Positions 46,022 through 58,485 are shown, counted from the first letter of the stretch. The stretch is 64,000 bases of DNA from Mrakia gelida (GCA_024345305.1 BRON01000006.1:1426001-1490000), one strand, 5' to 3'. A program made the numbers and translations. Notes: generated by a model not told the origin, from the sequence alone.

Positions 46022-48949
46022 CTAGTTGGAGGCGTCAGCAGAGTTCCCGAGTCGGACCCAGAGACCTCCTTTCGAAAAGAGGGTGATTCTGCGAGGAGCG
46101 GGGAAGAAGGAAAGAAACCGTCAGTGGGGGGAGGGGAAGACGAGGGAAACGAGGGAAACTCACTCAGCGACGGGCCAGATCTGTACGCGTTCGAACGAGA
46201 ACGAGGGTGGTCAGCGACTCGTTTCAAAGAAAGACAGATAGAGGTGTGGTGAGAGTTGAGCTGACCTTGTCAGGCCAAGCCTCCTTGCTAAGTCCAGCAG
46301 GAGGGATACTGCTTGGGGGTTGAACATCCGTCGCCAGGTCGATGGTGTCGTAGGTTTGGAGGAGTCGGATGAGGAGGAAGGAGGCGGTGTTGTAGGCGAG
46401 TTGTTGGCCGATGCACTGGTAAAGAGAGGAGAGGAAGGTGTTAGGGCGCGAGAGGGAGAAAGGGAAGGAAGGGAAGGAAGGGAACGAGGGAAAGGGGAGG
46501 GAGGAAAGGAACGAACGATTCGAGGACCGGCGTTGAAGGGTTGGAAGATGAAAGGGTTGGCGGTCATGACTTTGACTCGCTGGAGAAGAAATGACAAAGA
46601 AGCGAAGGTGAGCTTCTGTAGAAGAGCGAGGTGAAGAAGGGGAAAGACGGGAGGAGAGACGAACCTCATCGAGCCATCGATCCGGATCGAACGTCTTCGC
46701 GTCCGCTCCCCAAAGCTCCGTCTTCCGTTGAGTGTTGAACTGCAAAAGATGAAAGTGATCTCAATCAGTCGATGCAGATCCCACGACGCGAAGAGGAAGT
46801 GAAAAAGGACTCACAGCGACGTAGCTAACAGGCGTCTTGGGAGGCACGTACATCGGCACTCCCGAATCTCCACAAGGCAAGACCGATCCCTGGATGCTCT
46901 CTCTGACGTTTCCTGGGACGGGAGGGTACATTCGAAGCACCTCGTTCAGAACTGCTCGGACTAAGCGACGAAACGAAGGACGAAGGGAAAGGTCAGTCGA
47001 AGGCGAGGGAGGAAGGGAGGGAGAGAGACGACGCGACGAACGGTATTTCATCGACCGAATGTCAGCGAATGAAGGGATACTGTCTGATCCGATGACGGTG
47101 AAGATCTCTTCTCGAATACGGTTCATAACGTCCGGGTTGGTGGCGAGGCAGTAGGTGCTGTATAGATCCAATCGAAGAGCGAGTTAGTCGAGTTCGAATG
47201 GAAACGAGAGACGCGACCGACTCACGTGAAGGTCAAAAGCGAGGAGGTCGTGTCTCGAGCAGCGAGCAGGATGTTGAGAAGCTCGTCTTGGACTGTGAAA
47301 AGCAACGAAGGAAGTCAGGAGACGTGAGGGAGAGAGAGAGGGAGGGGTAAGATGGGAGGGAGAACGACAAACCGAACTTGAGATCCTCCGACTTGAAGAT
47401 CAACACGTCCAACAACGACTGACCCTCCTCCTCCTCGTCACTTCCCAACCCGCTATCCCCCTCTTCCTCGGCCTTCTCCCTAGCCCTCCTCTTATCCAAC
47501 GCCTTCTCCAAGATAGGTCGAGTGAAAGCCTGGCGTAAAAAAGCAACGAAGCGAAACGCGTCGTTCTCGTCAGCTCTCGCCTTCCCTCCCTCCCTCCCTT
47601 CGACCCCAAACCGCTCGCGAGAACTCACATTGATGACCTTCATCTGCGGCGCCGTCTTATCCCCAAACAGCTCAAACAGCGGCCAGATCGTCCCCAATTT
47701 GAGTCGATGGGTGACCGTCCTCTGAACCTCGTTAAAAGCCGTCACGAAAGGAAGGGAGCTCCCTCGATCCGTGTTCTTCTTGGCTGCTGAGGAGGAGGAG
47801 GAACCGTCTTTGGAAGGAGGAGGTTCGATAGCCATCTTGAGACTGTCGACTTGAGCTCCAAAGAGGAAGTCGACTGAGGTGTCGAGGGTGAAGCGACCGA
47901 ACATGTCCTGAAGGGAAGGGAAGGAAGGGGAAAGGTGAGCTCGAGCTCGCGGGAAGGAGGGAGAGGGAGAGAGCGAGAGACGAACCTGGATATCGAACGG
48001 CTCCTTCTTAACCGTCTTGGTCTCGAGAGCAGAAAGGAAAGCCTTGGTGTGTCGATTGAAGCAGTCGTAGTCTGAGATCTTCTCCTTTGCGAAGAAGGGA
48101 CGAGAGATAGCTCGATGGAGCTTCCAACTGATTCAGCCCAAACCCGTTCGAACGAAGAGGTCAGCTCGAGCTCCCTTCCTTCCTGCGTCCTTCGCCATCA
48201 CCAGCCCCTCCACGGCCACCAGAGAGGGAAGATGTATAGAAGAGGGAAGGTGTATGGAGACTCACGTTTCTCCGTCCGAGTTGAAGATTCCGTTTCCGAG
48301 GAAGGAGTCGAAGGCGATCTGGAAGGTGGGTCCCTTCTGGAACGAGTGGAAGTTCGTCGCTAGAATCGTTTTGACGTTTTCCTGCAACACGACGAAGAAC
48401 ATAGCATGAAGGAGAAGATTCAAGTCAGCTCGAAGTCCTTCTAGGAATGAAAGAAAGAGGGCAGAGAGAGCTCACCGGGTCGGTTGTAAAGTAAAAGTCC
48501 TTCCAGAGGATGTAAAGGTTGTAGGTCGTTCCATACTGTCTACTCAGATTCGTATCCCTCGTTCCCAAGTACGTCGGCCCCTTCGTCCCCTTAAACAGTC
48601 CCAACGCGAGATCCAAGTTCCCCGGCAGCCAACCACGTACGACCGGGACTTTGGCAGCGTTGAGTCTCTTCCTCTCCTTGCCATCGATCAACTCCTGATA
48701 CGCTAGATTCCCGTACAGGTTCACCACGATGGAACCCACGCAGCCGAGGATGAGTTGGGGGTAGGAGAAAAGGGGGAGGTAGGAGTGGGTTGGGTGGAAG
48801 TAGTGGAGGGAGAGGAGGAGGAGGAGAGGAGGGAGGAGGAAGTATCGGAGGAAGGAAGGGAGGAAGAACATCAAGGGGTGCATGGCTCGTCGAGTTCGAT
48901 GAACGACTACAACAGAGGGGGAAGCGATAGAGTTCGGGATTAGAGACAT
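46022..48949 (-). CDS. Cytochrome P450 monooxygenase
   Basis: Membrane-bound P450 of 622 residues, similar in pattern to basidiomycete CYP63-type enzymes (fatty acid or xenobiotic hydroxylation). Exons (minus): 48476-48949, 48266-48381, 47986-48127, 47629-47907, 47373-47529, 47226-47292, 47042-47157, 46815-46960, 46665-46739, 46517-46579, 46266-46415, 46164-46180, 46022-46088. N-terminal hydrophobic anchor; WKLHRAISRPFF (helix C); LAARDTTSSLLTFT (helix I, oxygen-binding, Thr pair present); LNEVLRMYPP (ExxR); FDPDRWLD (PERF); FQPFNAGPRICIGQQLAYN (haem loop, Cys ligand just after a splice junction). An Asp/Glu-rich insert lies before helix I. Exon 12 is 17 nt. A second ATG 22 codons in could be the true start. 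Confidence 0.92.
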
Positions 48950-49808
48950 GGTTGAAGTTGGTTGGAGAGAGAACGCGCGTGCGTGAAGAGCGACTCACCT
49001 GGATATCGAACGGGGCGTGGGGGAGGGGAGGGGGAGAGAAGGAGGGAGGGAGTCGGAGGGAGAGAGAGCTCGCGAAGGTGAGCGAAGAGTCTGGATTCGC
49101 TGAAAGAGCAAAAAAGGTCCGTCGGCTGTTTTTGAGATTTGTTGTTGTTTACTTTTCGAGATGGAGGGGAGGACGCATCAGCCAGTCGGCGAAGCAGCTG
49201 ACAGTTCAACCGAAACCAACAACATCGACCCTCGGAGTGAAGCTCGGAGATCAGCGACGCGTCGCTTTGAAGGGCCGAGAGAGAAGGCAGACGACGCGAC
49301 TTGGGCTTGTTTCGCGTCCATATCAACCACGAGGCTCGTATTGTACACTTCAGATAGTCAAGAGATTTGAGCCTGCGTCCTCCTCGAGAGTCCGCTCGAC
49401 GCGTCCTCAATCTGCGACCTCGACGTCCCTCCCTCCCTCTCTGCCCTCTCTCCTCCTCTTCAGTCCAGCCTACCACTTTCCTTCGTGGAAGCGCTAGAGA
49501 CCTTCCGTGAGGAAGTAAAGAAGAAGCGGCTCGTCCATCGATCGGGGGTCTCGTCAAAATCGTAAGAAGGGGAAGGGAGGGGACAAGGCTAGAAGCGAGA
49601 GAACGAAAGCAAAGAAGGGAGAGACCGGTACAGAGGGAGTGTGAGGGTGGGTAGCTCGAAGGAATGGAATGGAGTGGATGGGTCGAAGCAAGTGAAGGAG
49701 GTGAGAGAGAAAGCGAAGAGTGAAAACGTGCAAGAAAACGATCCGAGACGCGACGAGGACGTGCCGACGAAGGTGCTACGAAGAGGAGAGGGAGAGGAAG
49801 AAAGCAAG
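48950..49808. other. Intergenic, 859 nt
   Basis: Promoter of the P450 gene and 3' side of the RING gene. GACGCGTC at 49256 and 49398. No exon seen on either strand. Confidence 0.5.
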
Positions 49809-51483
49809 CTAAGCAGGTCGAACGCAACCCAAAGCTGAGACTGTGAGCAGACGGCTTCCATCTCGAAGTTCAGCGATGGTCTTGTTCTTGTTTCGGATTC
49901 GTTCAAAGATGGCTCCCGTTGGTCCCTTGAACGAGGCGGGTTTCATTCCACTTCGTTCGAGGAAGAGCTTGCCGAGAGTTCGGATGGTATCTGGAGGAGG
50001 ACGGGGAGTAGAGAAGGACGAGTGGTGGTCAGCGTCGGAGGAGGGTAGGGAGGAAGAGAAAGAGGGACGACGAAGACGAACCTGTTCCCTTCAAGACAAG
50101 CTCAACCGAAGGGTTCCCTCTCCCGCTCCACGACACCATCAACGTCAGAGCCCCACCCCCAATATCCATCCCATCATCGTCCTCCTCTTCCTCCCCATCC
50201 ACGTCGATCTCCTCATCCTCAAGAAGCAGATCCTCATCGAGCTCATCCTCCTCCAACTCCGTCGCCGACCCGTCCTCAGCCTCGTCGCTGAACTCCTCAG
50301 AAACAGCCTTCCTCTTCTTGTTCCCGACCGAGGCCGATTGGGATCTCCTCTTCTCGGCGAGACGGGTTCGTTTAGCGGGCGGTGGAGAGGCTAGGATCTC
50401 GAGGGAGGAGGTGGCGCCGAGTCGTTTGGAGGAGCGAGGGCTGGGTGAGGCGAGGAGGTGGGATTGTCGGAGGGCTTTGGGTTTGGGTTTGGGTTTCGGT
50501 TCAGCTTTGGCTGCCTTGAGAGCGGTGTTGAGGTTGGCAATTTGGACTCGGAGCATCTACGTGAGGAGGGACGCAGAGGAAGGTCAGCTAGGTGAACGAG
50601 AGCTCGTTCGTGGGAAGGGAAGGGAGGAGTCGGAGTCGTCAAGCTCACCTTCTCCTGTTGACCAGCTTTGGTCTTCTCCTTCTCCCTCGTCTCAGTTTCC
50701 TCCCTGAGTCGTGCACTGGTGGTGATGAGCTGAGTAGTGAGATCGTCCCTCTCTCGTTTGTATCGATGTTTCGTGCTGGGAGGGAGGCAAAAGAGAAGGG
50801 AAGGGAAGGGGGTCAGCTCAATCGTGTGAGAGGTCGCTTCACTCGCTACAAGAACCACCCCCCTTGAACGAAGACGAGCCAGGACTCGATCGTACTCACT
50901 GATCAGCTCTCTGTAGCTTCTCCTCGGCAGCTTGTCTCTCCCTAGCCTGCAAAATGACCTCCCTCTCGACCGCCTCCTTCTCGACTCTCTCGTTCTCGAG
51001 TTGAGCTCCGCTCCTCGCCAAAGCCTGCTTGACCTGAACGAGCTCGAGAGCGGCCTCGGCTTCTGGAGATGGAGTACGTTGATCGGGTGCTGAGAGGAAG
51101 ATTCGTCTGATGGAAGGATCGTTGAGGTAGGTGGGAGCAGAGCTAGAGGAGGCGACGGGAGGAGCAGCGTCGAGAGGTGAGCTTCTCTCCTTCCTTGTAA
51201 CGAACGAAGGGAAAGACGAAGGGACGACGCGTCAAAGGTGGGTACACACTCACCATATGGGACATCTTTCGTATATGGCTAGGTGTTGATTGAGACAATC
51301 GGCGTGAAGGAGGTGGCCTGGGAGGAGGAGGAAGAGAGGGAGGAGGAGCGTCATGAGCCTTCCCTTCTCATTCCTAGAGAGCTCCCTCAAGCCGAGAAGT
51401 AGACGAGACTCACCGCATCGTAGAGAGGAGAGAGCTGCGTCATCTGCTTGAAGAGAATCTAAACATATCGAGCATTCGAGCAT
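49809..51483 (-). CDS. RING-finger protein with coiled coil and acidic region
   Basis: Probable E3 ubiquitin ligase of 399 residues. Exons (minus): 51414-51483, 51254-51317, 50900-51181, 50649-50775, 50082-50556, 49809-49990. The RING begins at residue 4: CSICLDSL ... LRCGHLLHADCLNQHL ... RCPICS, that is C-X2-C, CxHxxxH/C and CPIC, with the last Cys completed across a splice junction. A long coiled coil follows (VKQALARSGAQLENERVEKEAV ... REETETREKEKTKAGQQEK), then a basic nuclear-localisation-like patch (AKRTRLAEKRR, GNKKRKAV) and a strongly acidic run of about 45 residues. The C-terminus is a compact segment, TIRTLGKLFLERSGMKPASF. RING plus coiled coil recalls TRAIP, but the match is only in layout. 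Confidence 0.8.
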
Positions 51484-51845
51484 CTTGAGCGTCCAGCTGG
51501 TTGGGGAGAAGCAGACGAGGCGGGGAGCGTCGCCGAGAGGTCGATTTGGGAGGAAGGCACGTCTTGCCCTGGAGCTCACGTCTCCCCCTTCTTCAGTCGC
51601 ATTTTTTCGACCTCTCACTTTTCCTCAATAACAGGCAGAAGGAAAACTTTCTTCCCTTTCGCTCTTCATTTTTTAGTAAGCCAAACTGTCGCCGTGGGCC
51701 GCCCAGGTTGAAGCCCGTCTCACGCCGTCTGCTTATTCAGGGCACCTCTCTCCTCTTCCTTTCTCTCCTTCAACCACGACACCTTCAAATCTTCCTTCTT
51801 CGACTCCAACTCTCACCCCTACTCCTCTCCTTCTCCTTATCGACG
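51484..51845. other. Divergent promoter region, 362 nt
   Basis: Shared between the RING gene (minus) and the bZIP gene (plus). No exon seen. Confidence 0.55.
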
Positions 51846-53020
51846 ATGGACCTCCCTGAACCTGTGCGATCACCTTCTCTCGATCAAGACGAGAGCGAAG
51901 GAGGAGAGGTTGACGAGCTCGGCACCTCTCCGAAGAGGCAGAAGACGAGCGATACCCCCAGCACCACAGCTGGAAAACGAGGAAGACCGAGAAAGGAAGA
52001 CGATCCTAGTGAGTACCGCGTCCCTCTCAGCTCTCTATCTGTACTTCATTCGAATCCATTGCCCTCTCGCATCTTTCTCTGCTGACCCTTTCGCTCTCCG
52101 CCCCTCCTTCCCTCTTCAGCTGCTGCTGCTGCTGAATCGAGCTCGGCTCCCACCCTCACCGAGGGACAGGTTCGTCTCTCACTCCTCTCTATCTCTCAGA
52201 TCTCGTACTTCTTCGCATATTCGACCCAACGCTAACCTTTTTTTCCCCCTTTGGTCTTCTCTCCCACAGAAGAGGAAGGAACAAAACCGGTCAGCTCGCA
52301 CTCCTCCGGCCTTCTCCTCAGACTCAGCCTTTCTCGCCTCGCCCTTGTTTCCTCGCCGCCGCTGACAGAAAGTCGCTCTCTTCTTCATGCAGAGCTGCTC
52401 AACGGGCCTTCAGGGAGAGGAAGGAGAAGCATGTCAAGGAGGTACGTCGCCCCTCGCTCCATCGCAGCTCTCTTTTCCTTCAATGGGAACGATCAGCTCA
52501 GCAGATCTCGACGCCCTCTCGCTGACTAAAAACTCCTCGTAATTTCTTTGCTTGAACCACCCCCTCTCCTTCTTTTCTACAAGCTCGAATCCCACAACGC
52601 CGCTCTCACAGCTACCGTCGGTGGCCTCTCCTCGGAAAATTCGAACCTGAAGGATCTACTGGCTCGCCTGCAGAAGGAGAACGTCCAGGTTCGTCTCGTC
52701 TCCTCCTGTCGCTCTCTTTCCCTTTCCCTTCTCCCTGTCACGACCCACCCTCCCACCCCTTTCTCATCAGCAGTGCATTTCGTCTCCCTCGTCATATCCC
52801 TCCTCACCGGTCCTATCGCATCGCTGACCTCTTCCCCTTTCTCTCCTTCCCTCTTCACACGCGTCGTCTTTCCCAAACACACTCTCCTCAGCTCAAACGT
52901 ACCGCCCTCACCTGCACCTGCTCAACCGCTCATCCCATCACCAACACTACCACCATGATGTCCTCCGTTCGGAGCTCCAACTTTCACAAGATCGGAGCGC
53001 CGGATGGATTCCTCGCCTAA
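51846..53020 (+). CDS. YAP-type bZIP transcription factor
   Basis: Nuclear DNA-binding protein of 171 residues. Exons: 51846-52008, 52120-52169, 52270-52289, 52393-52441, 52584-52688, 52892-53020. An acidic N-terminus precedes an AT-hook-like GKRGRPRKED. The basic region KEQNRAAQRAFRERKEKHVKELE carries the fungal YAP/Pap1 signature NxxAQxxFR, spread over exons 3-4. It is followed by a leucine zipper, LESHNAALTATVGGLSSENSNLKDLLARL. The C-terminus has one Cys pair (LTCTCST), which might be redox-active as in Yap1, but the classic Cys-rich domain is missing. Much shorter than Yap1. Exon 3 is 20 nt. Confidence 0.88.
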
Positions 53021-53708
53021 CTCTCTCGACCTTCACATCTCTCTTTCTCCCTCTCCCAGCTCGTTTCGCTTTTTCGTTCCCTTCTTTCCCTTAACCCATA
53101 CATCTCTCGCCCCTTCGTATATCTCCTTCTAACTCTTCGTACACGTATCTAGAAACAACCCAACCCTCCCACCGAACCAAACAAGTCCCCACCACCCTCC
53201 GTCGCGTCCTATCCCTTTCGTTTTCGTTTCGCTCCCCCTCTCCGTCTCCACCTTTATTCGCTCCCCGTACACACACCGTATACGGTTCTTCCTCTTTGTA
53301 GCTCGCAACCACGAGCCTCTTGCTTTGTTCTGTAGTTCCTTTTCGTTTCGCTTTCTCCCTCACACGATATTCACGACTTTTCTCCCTTCGATTGCTGCTC
53401 GACGGTCGGATTCGCGAATGATGCGGAGAACCGGCGAGATAGAAAGGTCTGACGAGGAGAAGTTCGTAGATTTCGAGCTTCGCGTTCGAAGGAATAAACG
53501 AATTGTCGACGACGACGGTACTTGGATCGAGACCCGCACGATGCGTCGAAGATCGTTGGTCTCCTCCGCGAGCTCTCTCTCTCTTCCTCTATCCCTTTCC
53601 ACATGGCCCAAGACAAAGCAAGAAGACTCATCTCTGGATCCCAAAGTCGACCCAACGCGAAACTGAACCCAACCCTACCTCCCCGAACGCGGCTCGCTCC
53701 CACAGTGC
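53021..53708. other. Convergent intergenic region, 688 nt
   Basis: 3' ends of the bZIP and MOSC genes face each other. Pyrimidine-rich on the + strand to about 53360. No exon seen. Confidence 0.55.
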
Positions 53709-55544
53709 TCACTCCTCCCTTCTGATCCAGTCGTTCTTCTTCACGACCCTGACCTTATCCCCGACTCTCACGATCCCCTTCGGAGCCATGGGAGCGGCGT
53801 TGACTCCGAAGCAGGGGGAGAATTTCTGGAGGGGACGACGAAGGCGAAGGGAAGGATGGTGAGTTTTGGTCGGGACGAGAGGAGGGAGAGGGAGGGAAAG
53901 GGAGCGAACGTACATCCACGGGATCGACTCTTCTGTACTTTGAGAGAACCTTGTAAGGGATGGAAGGGTGGGAGAGACCTGTTGAGGGATCTACGTTCGG
54001 GAGCTGAGGTGAACGAAGCGAAGCGAAAGAGAGGAGACGCGACGTCAGTTCGTCTGTGCGCGCGCGAGACGAAACCCTCTCTCGCAACCGAAAGCAAGAA
54101 AGGCAGTCCTCGAGACGAACGACTCACCTGACATCTCCCACACATACTGATCACCACCAACTCCTCCTCCCCAACCTTCACAACCCCCCACGTATCCTCA
54201 TCCCACGCCTTCCCTCCCTTCCCTCCCACAACCAAATTTCCTCTCGTCCTCCTCATGATATCCCCTTCTCCTTTAGCCCATTTCTCTCCGATCTCACCCT
54301 CGAGAGCAGGCTTGACAGCCCATTCGGGGGAGCCGGAGAAGGAGGAGATGATGTTGGTTTCGACTTCGGAGATGGACCAGGTGGAGACGAGGAGGAAGGG
54401 GTAGCCGTCTGCGAAGGCTGTTTGGCTGGAGAAGGAGAGGGAGGAGCGGGGAGAGGAACATGAGAAGGGGAAGTGAGCGGGTGGGTGAGAGAGGAAGAGG
54501 GAGGGAGGGAGGGAAGAGGGTGGGGATGAGGGACGAACGAGGAGGGAGGGAGGACTTGGGGGATCGGGTAGATGGTTTGGTTGGCTTGCATCTCTGCGAG
54601 TCGAGAAATAGGTGTGAGCATTGTTGAAGTCAGCGATGGAACGAGAAAGAAAGAGGAGATGACGAGGGGAGAGCGCGACGAACCGAGATGTCGGGGCGTC
54701 GGTCCTTTCATGATGATCAAGACCTCCTTCTCGCAGTACTTCGAGAGCGACTTGTGGAGCTGATCGTGAGGAAGGATGAACGCGTCCATGGTTGAAGACC
54801 ACAGTTGGACGTCGGAGATGCTAGATCAGAAAAAGAAAGAGCGGTCAGCGAACACGAAAGGGGGGAAGACGTGAGGTGCGATTCAGGCGGGGAACGAACA
54901 GCTTCCAGTCTTTGAGCTCCTTCTCCGCGGGATCGAGAGGGATATCGACAGCTTCCGAACCGGGGACGGTGACTTTGAGTACCTTGTTGGCGACGTCGAT
55001 GATGGACGAGACGAGGACGAGCTGAGGTAAAGATAAGCAGGGGGGAGGACAAAGGTGAGCTCGAGCTTCCCGTTTCGACCCATGCGAGACGAGACCCGAC
55101 CCACCTGAGGGAGTTCTCGAGCTGTAAGAGCCTTGTGAGTGGTAGCGTCTACGATCATCCATTTTCGGTCGTACTGGAGGGCGAGAGGGCGAGAAAGTCA
55201 GCAAAAGAAGAGAAGGGAGAAGGGAAGGAGGTCGTGTCGAGCTCACCTGGAGGCCAAGTTCAGTGTACGCCGATTCCTGGAGCTCAACGGCTCTGCAGCT
55301 CTACAAAACCGATACGAAGGGGTCAGCGCAGATGGCAGTGAGGCGTCGAAAGAGGGTCGAGACGTACCTTGATGGGATGAACGAGAATCTTCTCAAGAAC
55401 GAACTCCTCCTCCTGGCTCTTCTTGATTCCTCTTCGGTTCTTGGGAGTCGGAGGCGATGAGTTGATGAACGAAGAGAGATACCACACGAGAGGTACGAGA
55501 AGGATAGGGAAGAGGTAGTGACTGAGGATATCCGTTAAGGCCAT
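53709..55544 (-). CDS. MOSC-domain protein (mARC-like molybdenum enzyme)
   Basis: 372 residues; the family binds the molybdenum cofactor and reduces N-hydroxylated compounds at the outer mitochondrial or ER membrane. Exons (minus): 55368-55544, 55247-55300, 55105-55173, 54900-55021, 54684-54820, 54539-54593, 54128-54425, 54003-53914, 53709-53825. The N-terminal hydrophobic helix (YLFPILLVPLVWYLSSFI) is an anchor. MOSC N-terminal beta-barrel: LVHPIKSCRAVEL, GLQYDRKWMIVD. MOSC core: FADGYPFLLVS, ISMCGRCQLPNVDP (the conserved Cys expected to hold molybdenum is in this segment), KFSPCFGVNAAP, VRVGDKVRVV. All junctions hold the frame. The fungal partner proteins (cytochrome b5 and its reductase) are not in the window. 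Confidence 0.88.
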
Positions 55545-56067
55545 CGTGGGAAGGAGATGCTCGTCGTTGGAGGAGAAGATGACTCGAGAAGATCGTAGAG
55601 GTCGAAAGTGGAAGCTGACGGAGGAGAGTGGAGTCGCCGTGCACTCCATCGCTCGCCAAGCCTTGAGCAAGTTTTTTCGAGACTATAATCTAGGCCGGAG
55701 AGGTTGAAGGGCTGATGCCTCAGAATCTGAGAGCAGCTCGAAGTTTTCCCATCGGTGAAAAGCTGAACGGAGCCGAGAAGATCGTCTTCGAGTCTCGAGC
55801 TCACCACTTTTCAGCCCTCCCTCTCCCCTCCCCGCTCGTTCTCCTCCAACTGCATCAACCTCCAATTCTCCATATATCGCTTCTCGCTCTCTGCTAACCT
55901 CGAAGAAGGCCGTCTCAATCTCCTGACGTTCACGATGGATTCCATTCCGATCTCAACTGACACCCTCTCCTCGAGCCTCTTCCTCTTCGATCCTCAGCCC
56001 TCCTCCCTCTTCCTCTTCTTTGCTCCTTCACCTCCACTCGCCCTTCCTCCCTTCTTCCCTCTCGAAG
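55545..56067. other. Divergent promoter region, 523 nt
   Basis: Between the MOSC gene (minus) and the Chs4-like gene (plus). No exon seen; an ATG at 55935 opens another frame with no splice support. Confidence 0.5.
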
Positions 56068-58156
56068 ATGGACCCTTCTCAAATGCAACCCCCACCCTTA
56101 TCCCATCGCTCGCTAGACCTCCAAGGCCTCCTCGACCTCGACCGATTCACCCGTTCGGGTCCTCCTCTTCCTCGTCTCGCGTGGGCAAAACAACTCCTTC
56201 GACACGTTCGACGCTTGCCTCCTCCTCCGTCTCCCACCTCCACTGCCACCACCAACCTCCCCACCGACCCCACTCTCCTCTCCCTCCTCGAATCAGCCCT
56301 AACCTTCATTCTCGCCCTCGCTCATCCTCCTCAACCCCCTCCTCCCTCAGCCAAAGACCTCGTCTACGCCGAAGCGCTCTTCCTCTCCGCCGACCTCTCA
56401 GCAACAGGGGAGTTTCCAACTCACAAACCCAAAGACTTACGGACGAGTTTCAGATGCTTCGAATCTAGTGCGAGGGGAGGGTGGCAGCCTTCGTGGTATA
56501 GATTGGGGAGGGACTACGAGGGCGTGGGCGATCCGACGAGGGCGGTCGAGTGTTTCGTTAGGGGAGTGAAGGGGTTGGATAAAGGGTGTTTGTATGTGAG
56601 TCGACCCAAGTATCGGTGCGACAGTAGACTTGACTGGAAGACAGGTCGAGAGGGCATGGCGAGCACGGAAGGAGGAAGCGAGAGAGAATGAAGCGAAGCT
56701 GACCGTCGACTCGTCTCGCGCTTGTTGTTGTTTTCCTTGCTCGCCAGCGACTCGGTATGGCACTCCTTCTCGGCCAGCTTTCTCTTTCTAAGGACACAGC
56801 TCGATCTGTCAGCCTCCTTCGACAAGCAGCAGATCTAGCGGACGAGGTGAGCTCTCTCTTCCTTTCTCTTCCGTCTCGCGCTCCTCTGACTCTCGTCTCT
56901 ACTTCGTCTTTTCAGGACCTCCCCACCCCAGCCTACCTCTTTGGCATGCTTCTAGCCGGCGAAGTTGACCTCCCCGTGCCCCAAGAATCCCTCCTCCTAC
57001 CTCATCAACTCCCCTCTCCCTCCTCCTCTCCCTCTCACCTCCTCGAAGCCCGCCTCTCCCTCTCCCGCCACTACCTCTTCCAAGCCGCCCACCTTGGGTC
57101 CCCTCAAGCCCAACTACGTCTCGGACAAGCCTTCGAGCACGCCTCTCTCGGCTGCACCTTCGACCCCCTGCTGTCCGTTCAGTGGTATCTCGTCGCGTCC
57201 CAGAACGGAGAGGAGGAAGCGGACATGGGCCTGGCGAAGTGGTTTTTGGTTGGGAGCGAAGGGATGTTGGAGAAGAATGAAGGGCTTGCGTTCAGTTTTG
57301 CTGAGAAGGCTGCGAAGAGGGGCTTGGGAGCTGGAGTGTTCGCTGTTGGCTACTTTTTTGAACTTGGGATTGGAAGGGAGAGGGATTTGGGGAGGGCGAA
57401 GAAGTACTATAGACGAGTGAGTGCGCGTCTCGACTTACCACTCCTATCTCGAGCATTAGACTCTTGCCCTCATTTGTCTTCGAGCTGACCCCGCCTCGTC
57501 TTCCCTCGTCTCTCGCGTGTTCGTCCCCTCAGGCAGCCCAAAAGAACAACACCGACGCGGTCGCTCGACTCGCCGCTCTCTCAGCTCCAACTCCCGCTCC
57601 CCTCTCCCAAGCAGACCACCTCTCCCATGTCGAGATCAAACTCGTTCGGAAACGAACCGACGCCAAAGCTCGTTCGGAACGCATGGCTTCCATTCGAGGA
57701 GGAACCGCACCACCTTCGACGTACTCTTTCGTCGCTCCCCCTCCCACCACCTCGTCAATCTATTCACCTCCCACTCCTCCTCCTCCAACTCCCTCGGCAG
57801 CCTACTACCCCCAACCTCCTCCTTCGACCACTAAACCGCTCACCTACCAGCAACAACACCTCGCGGGTTACTACCAACAACAGCAGCAACAACAACCCGC
57901 TCCCGCTCCCGTCACGTCTCGAACGAACTACAACCACCCTCCCACGCCCTACCCCCATCTCCCTCACCCTAACCAGGGGCATATCCGAACCCCAACACCA
58001 CAACTTCAGAGATTGACTCTCTCGGATGTCCCCCCGGAGGATTTGAGGTCGCCGCGAAGGGAGAGGGAGAAAGCTCCTGCTGGACCTCAGACGTTCTCGG
58101 AGATGGGGTTCGAAGGATCGAAGGCTGGTGGGGAGACTGATTGTAGGATTATATGA
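56068..58156 (+). CDS. Chs4/Skt5-like Sel1-repeat protein, chitin synthase activator
   Basis: 583 residues. Exons: 56068-56595, 56748-56846, 56916-57416, 57533-58156. Sel1-like helical repeats: WYRLGRDYEGVGDPTRAVECF, LGMALLLGQLSLSKDTARSV, LGSPQAQLRLGQAFEH, GVFAVGYFFELGIGRERD. These are followed by a disordered Pro/Tyr/Gln-rich tail with a (Q)8 run. The protein ends CRII, a plausible C-terminal prenylation box, as in Chs4/Skt5, which recruits chitin synthase III to the membrane. The Sel1 plus CaaX-like layout is the main support; general Sel1 proteins are the alternative. Confidence 0.75.
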
Positions 58157-58485
58157 GCGGGGAGTGGGAAAGGGGGGGGAGGGGGGTGGGGGGGGAGGGG
58201 GGTGGGGGGGGGGGGGGAAGGAGGTTGGGAGGGAGGGGGAGGGGGACGAGACGCGTCGGCTCCTTTGTTTGTTTTTGTTTTGTCTTGTTGTTCGTTCCTG
58301 TGGATCTAGAGTCCGTCGTTTCCTTTGAGTATGCCGATCATATACCACCTTCTCGCTAGTCTCTCCTCTCGCTCTGGCTGAAGCAAACGGAGAAATACAG
58401 AGAGCAAGTGATGGGTGTTGAAGTTGAGTCGAGGTACCGTAGCGAGCGAGGAGGAAGGTAGGAAGAGAAGGAATCAATGGATGTG
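58157..58485. other. Convergent intergenic region, 329 nt
   Basis: Between the Chs4-like gene and the Yrb2-like gene. Holds the G-rich tract listed separately and GACGCGTC at 58250. Confidence 0.6.
58160..58247 (+). repeat. G-rich tract with quadruplex potential
   Basis: Just after the Chs4-like stop, the + strand has near-continuous G-runs of 6 to 14 separated by single A or T, then several more GGG runs. There are far more than four G-tracts of at least three within 60 nt. Confidence 0.85.

Noticed and set aside
51670..51730. Possible tRNA T-arm (GGTTGAAGCCC) near the bZIP promoter
   Set aside because: No paired acceptor, D or anticodon stems could be drawn on either strand.
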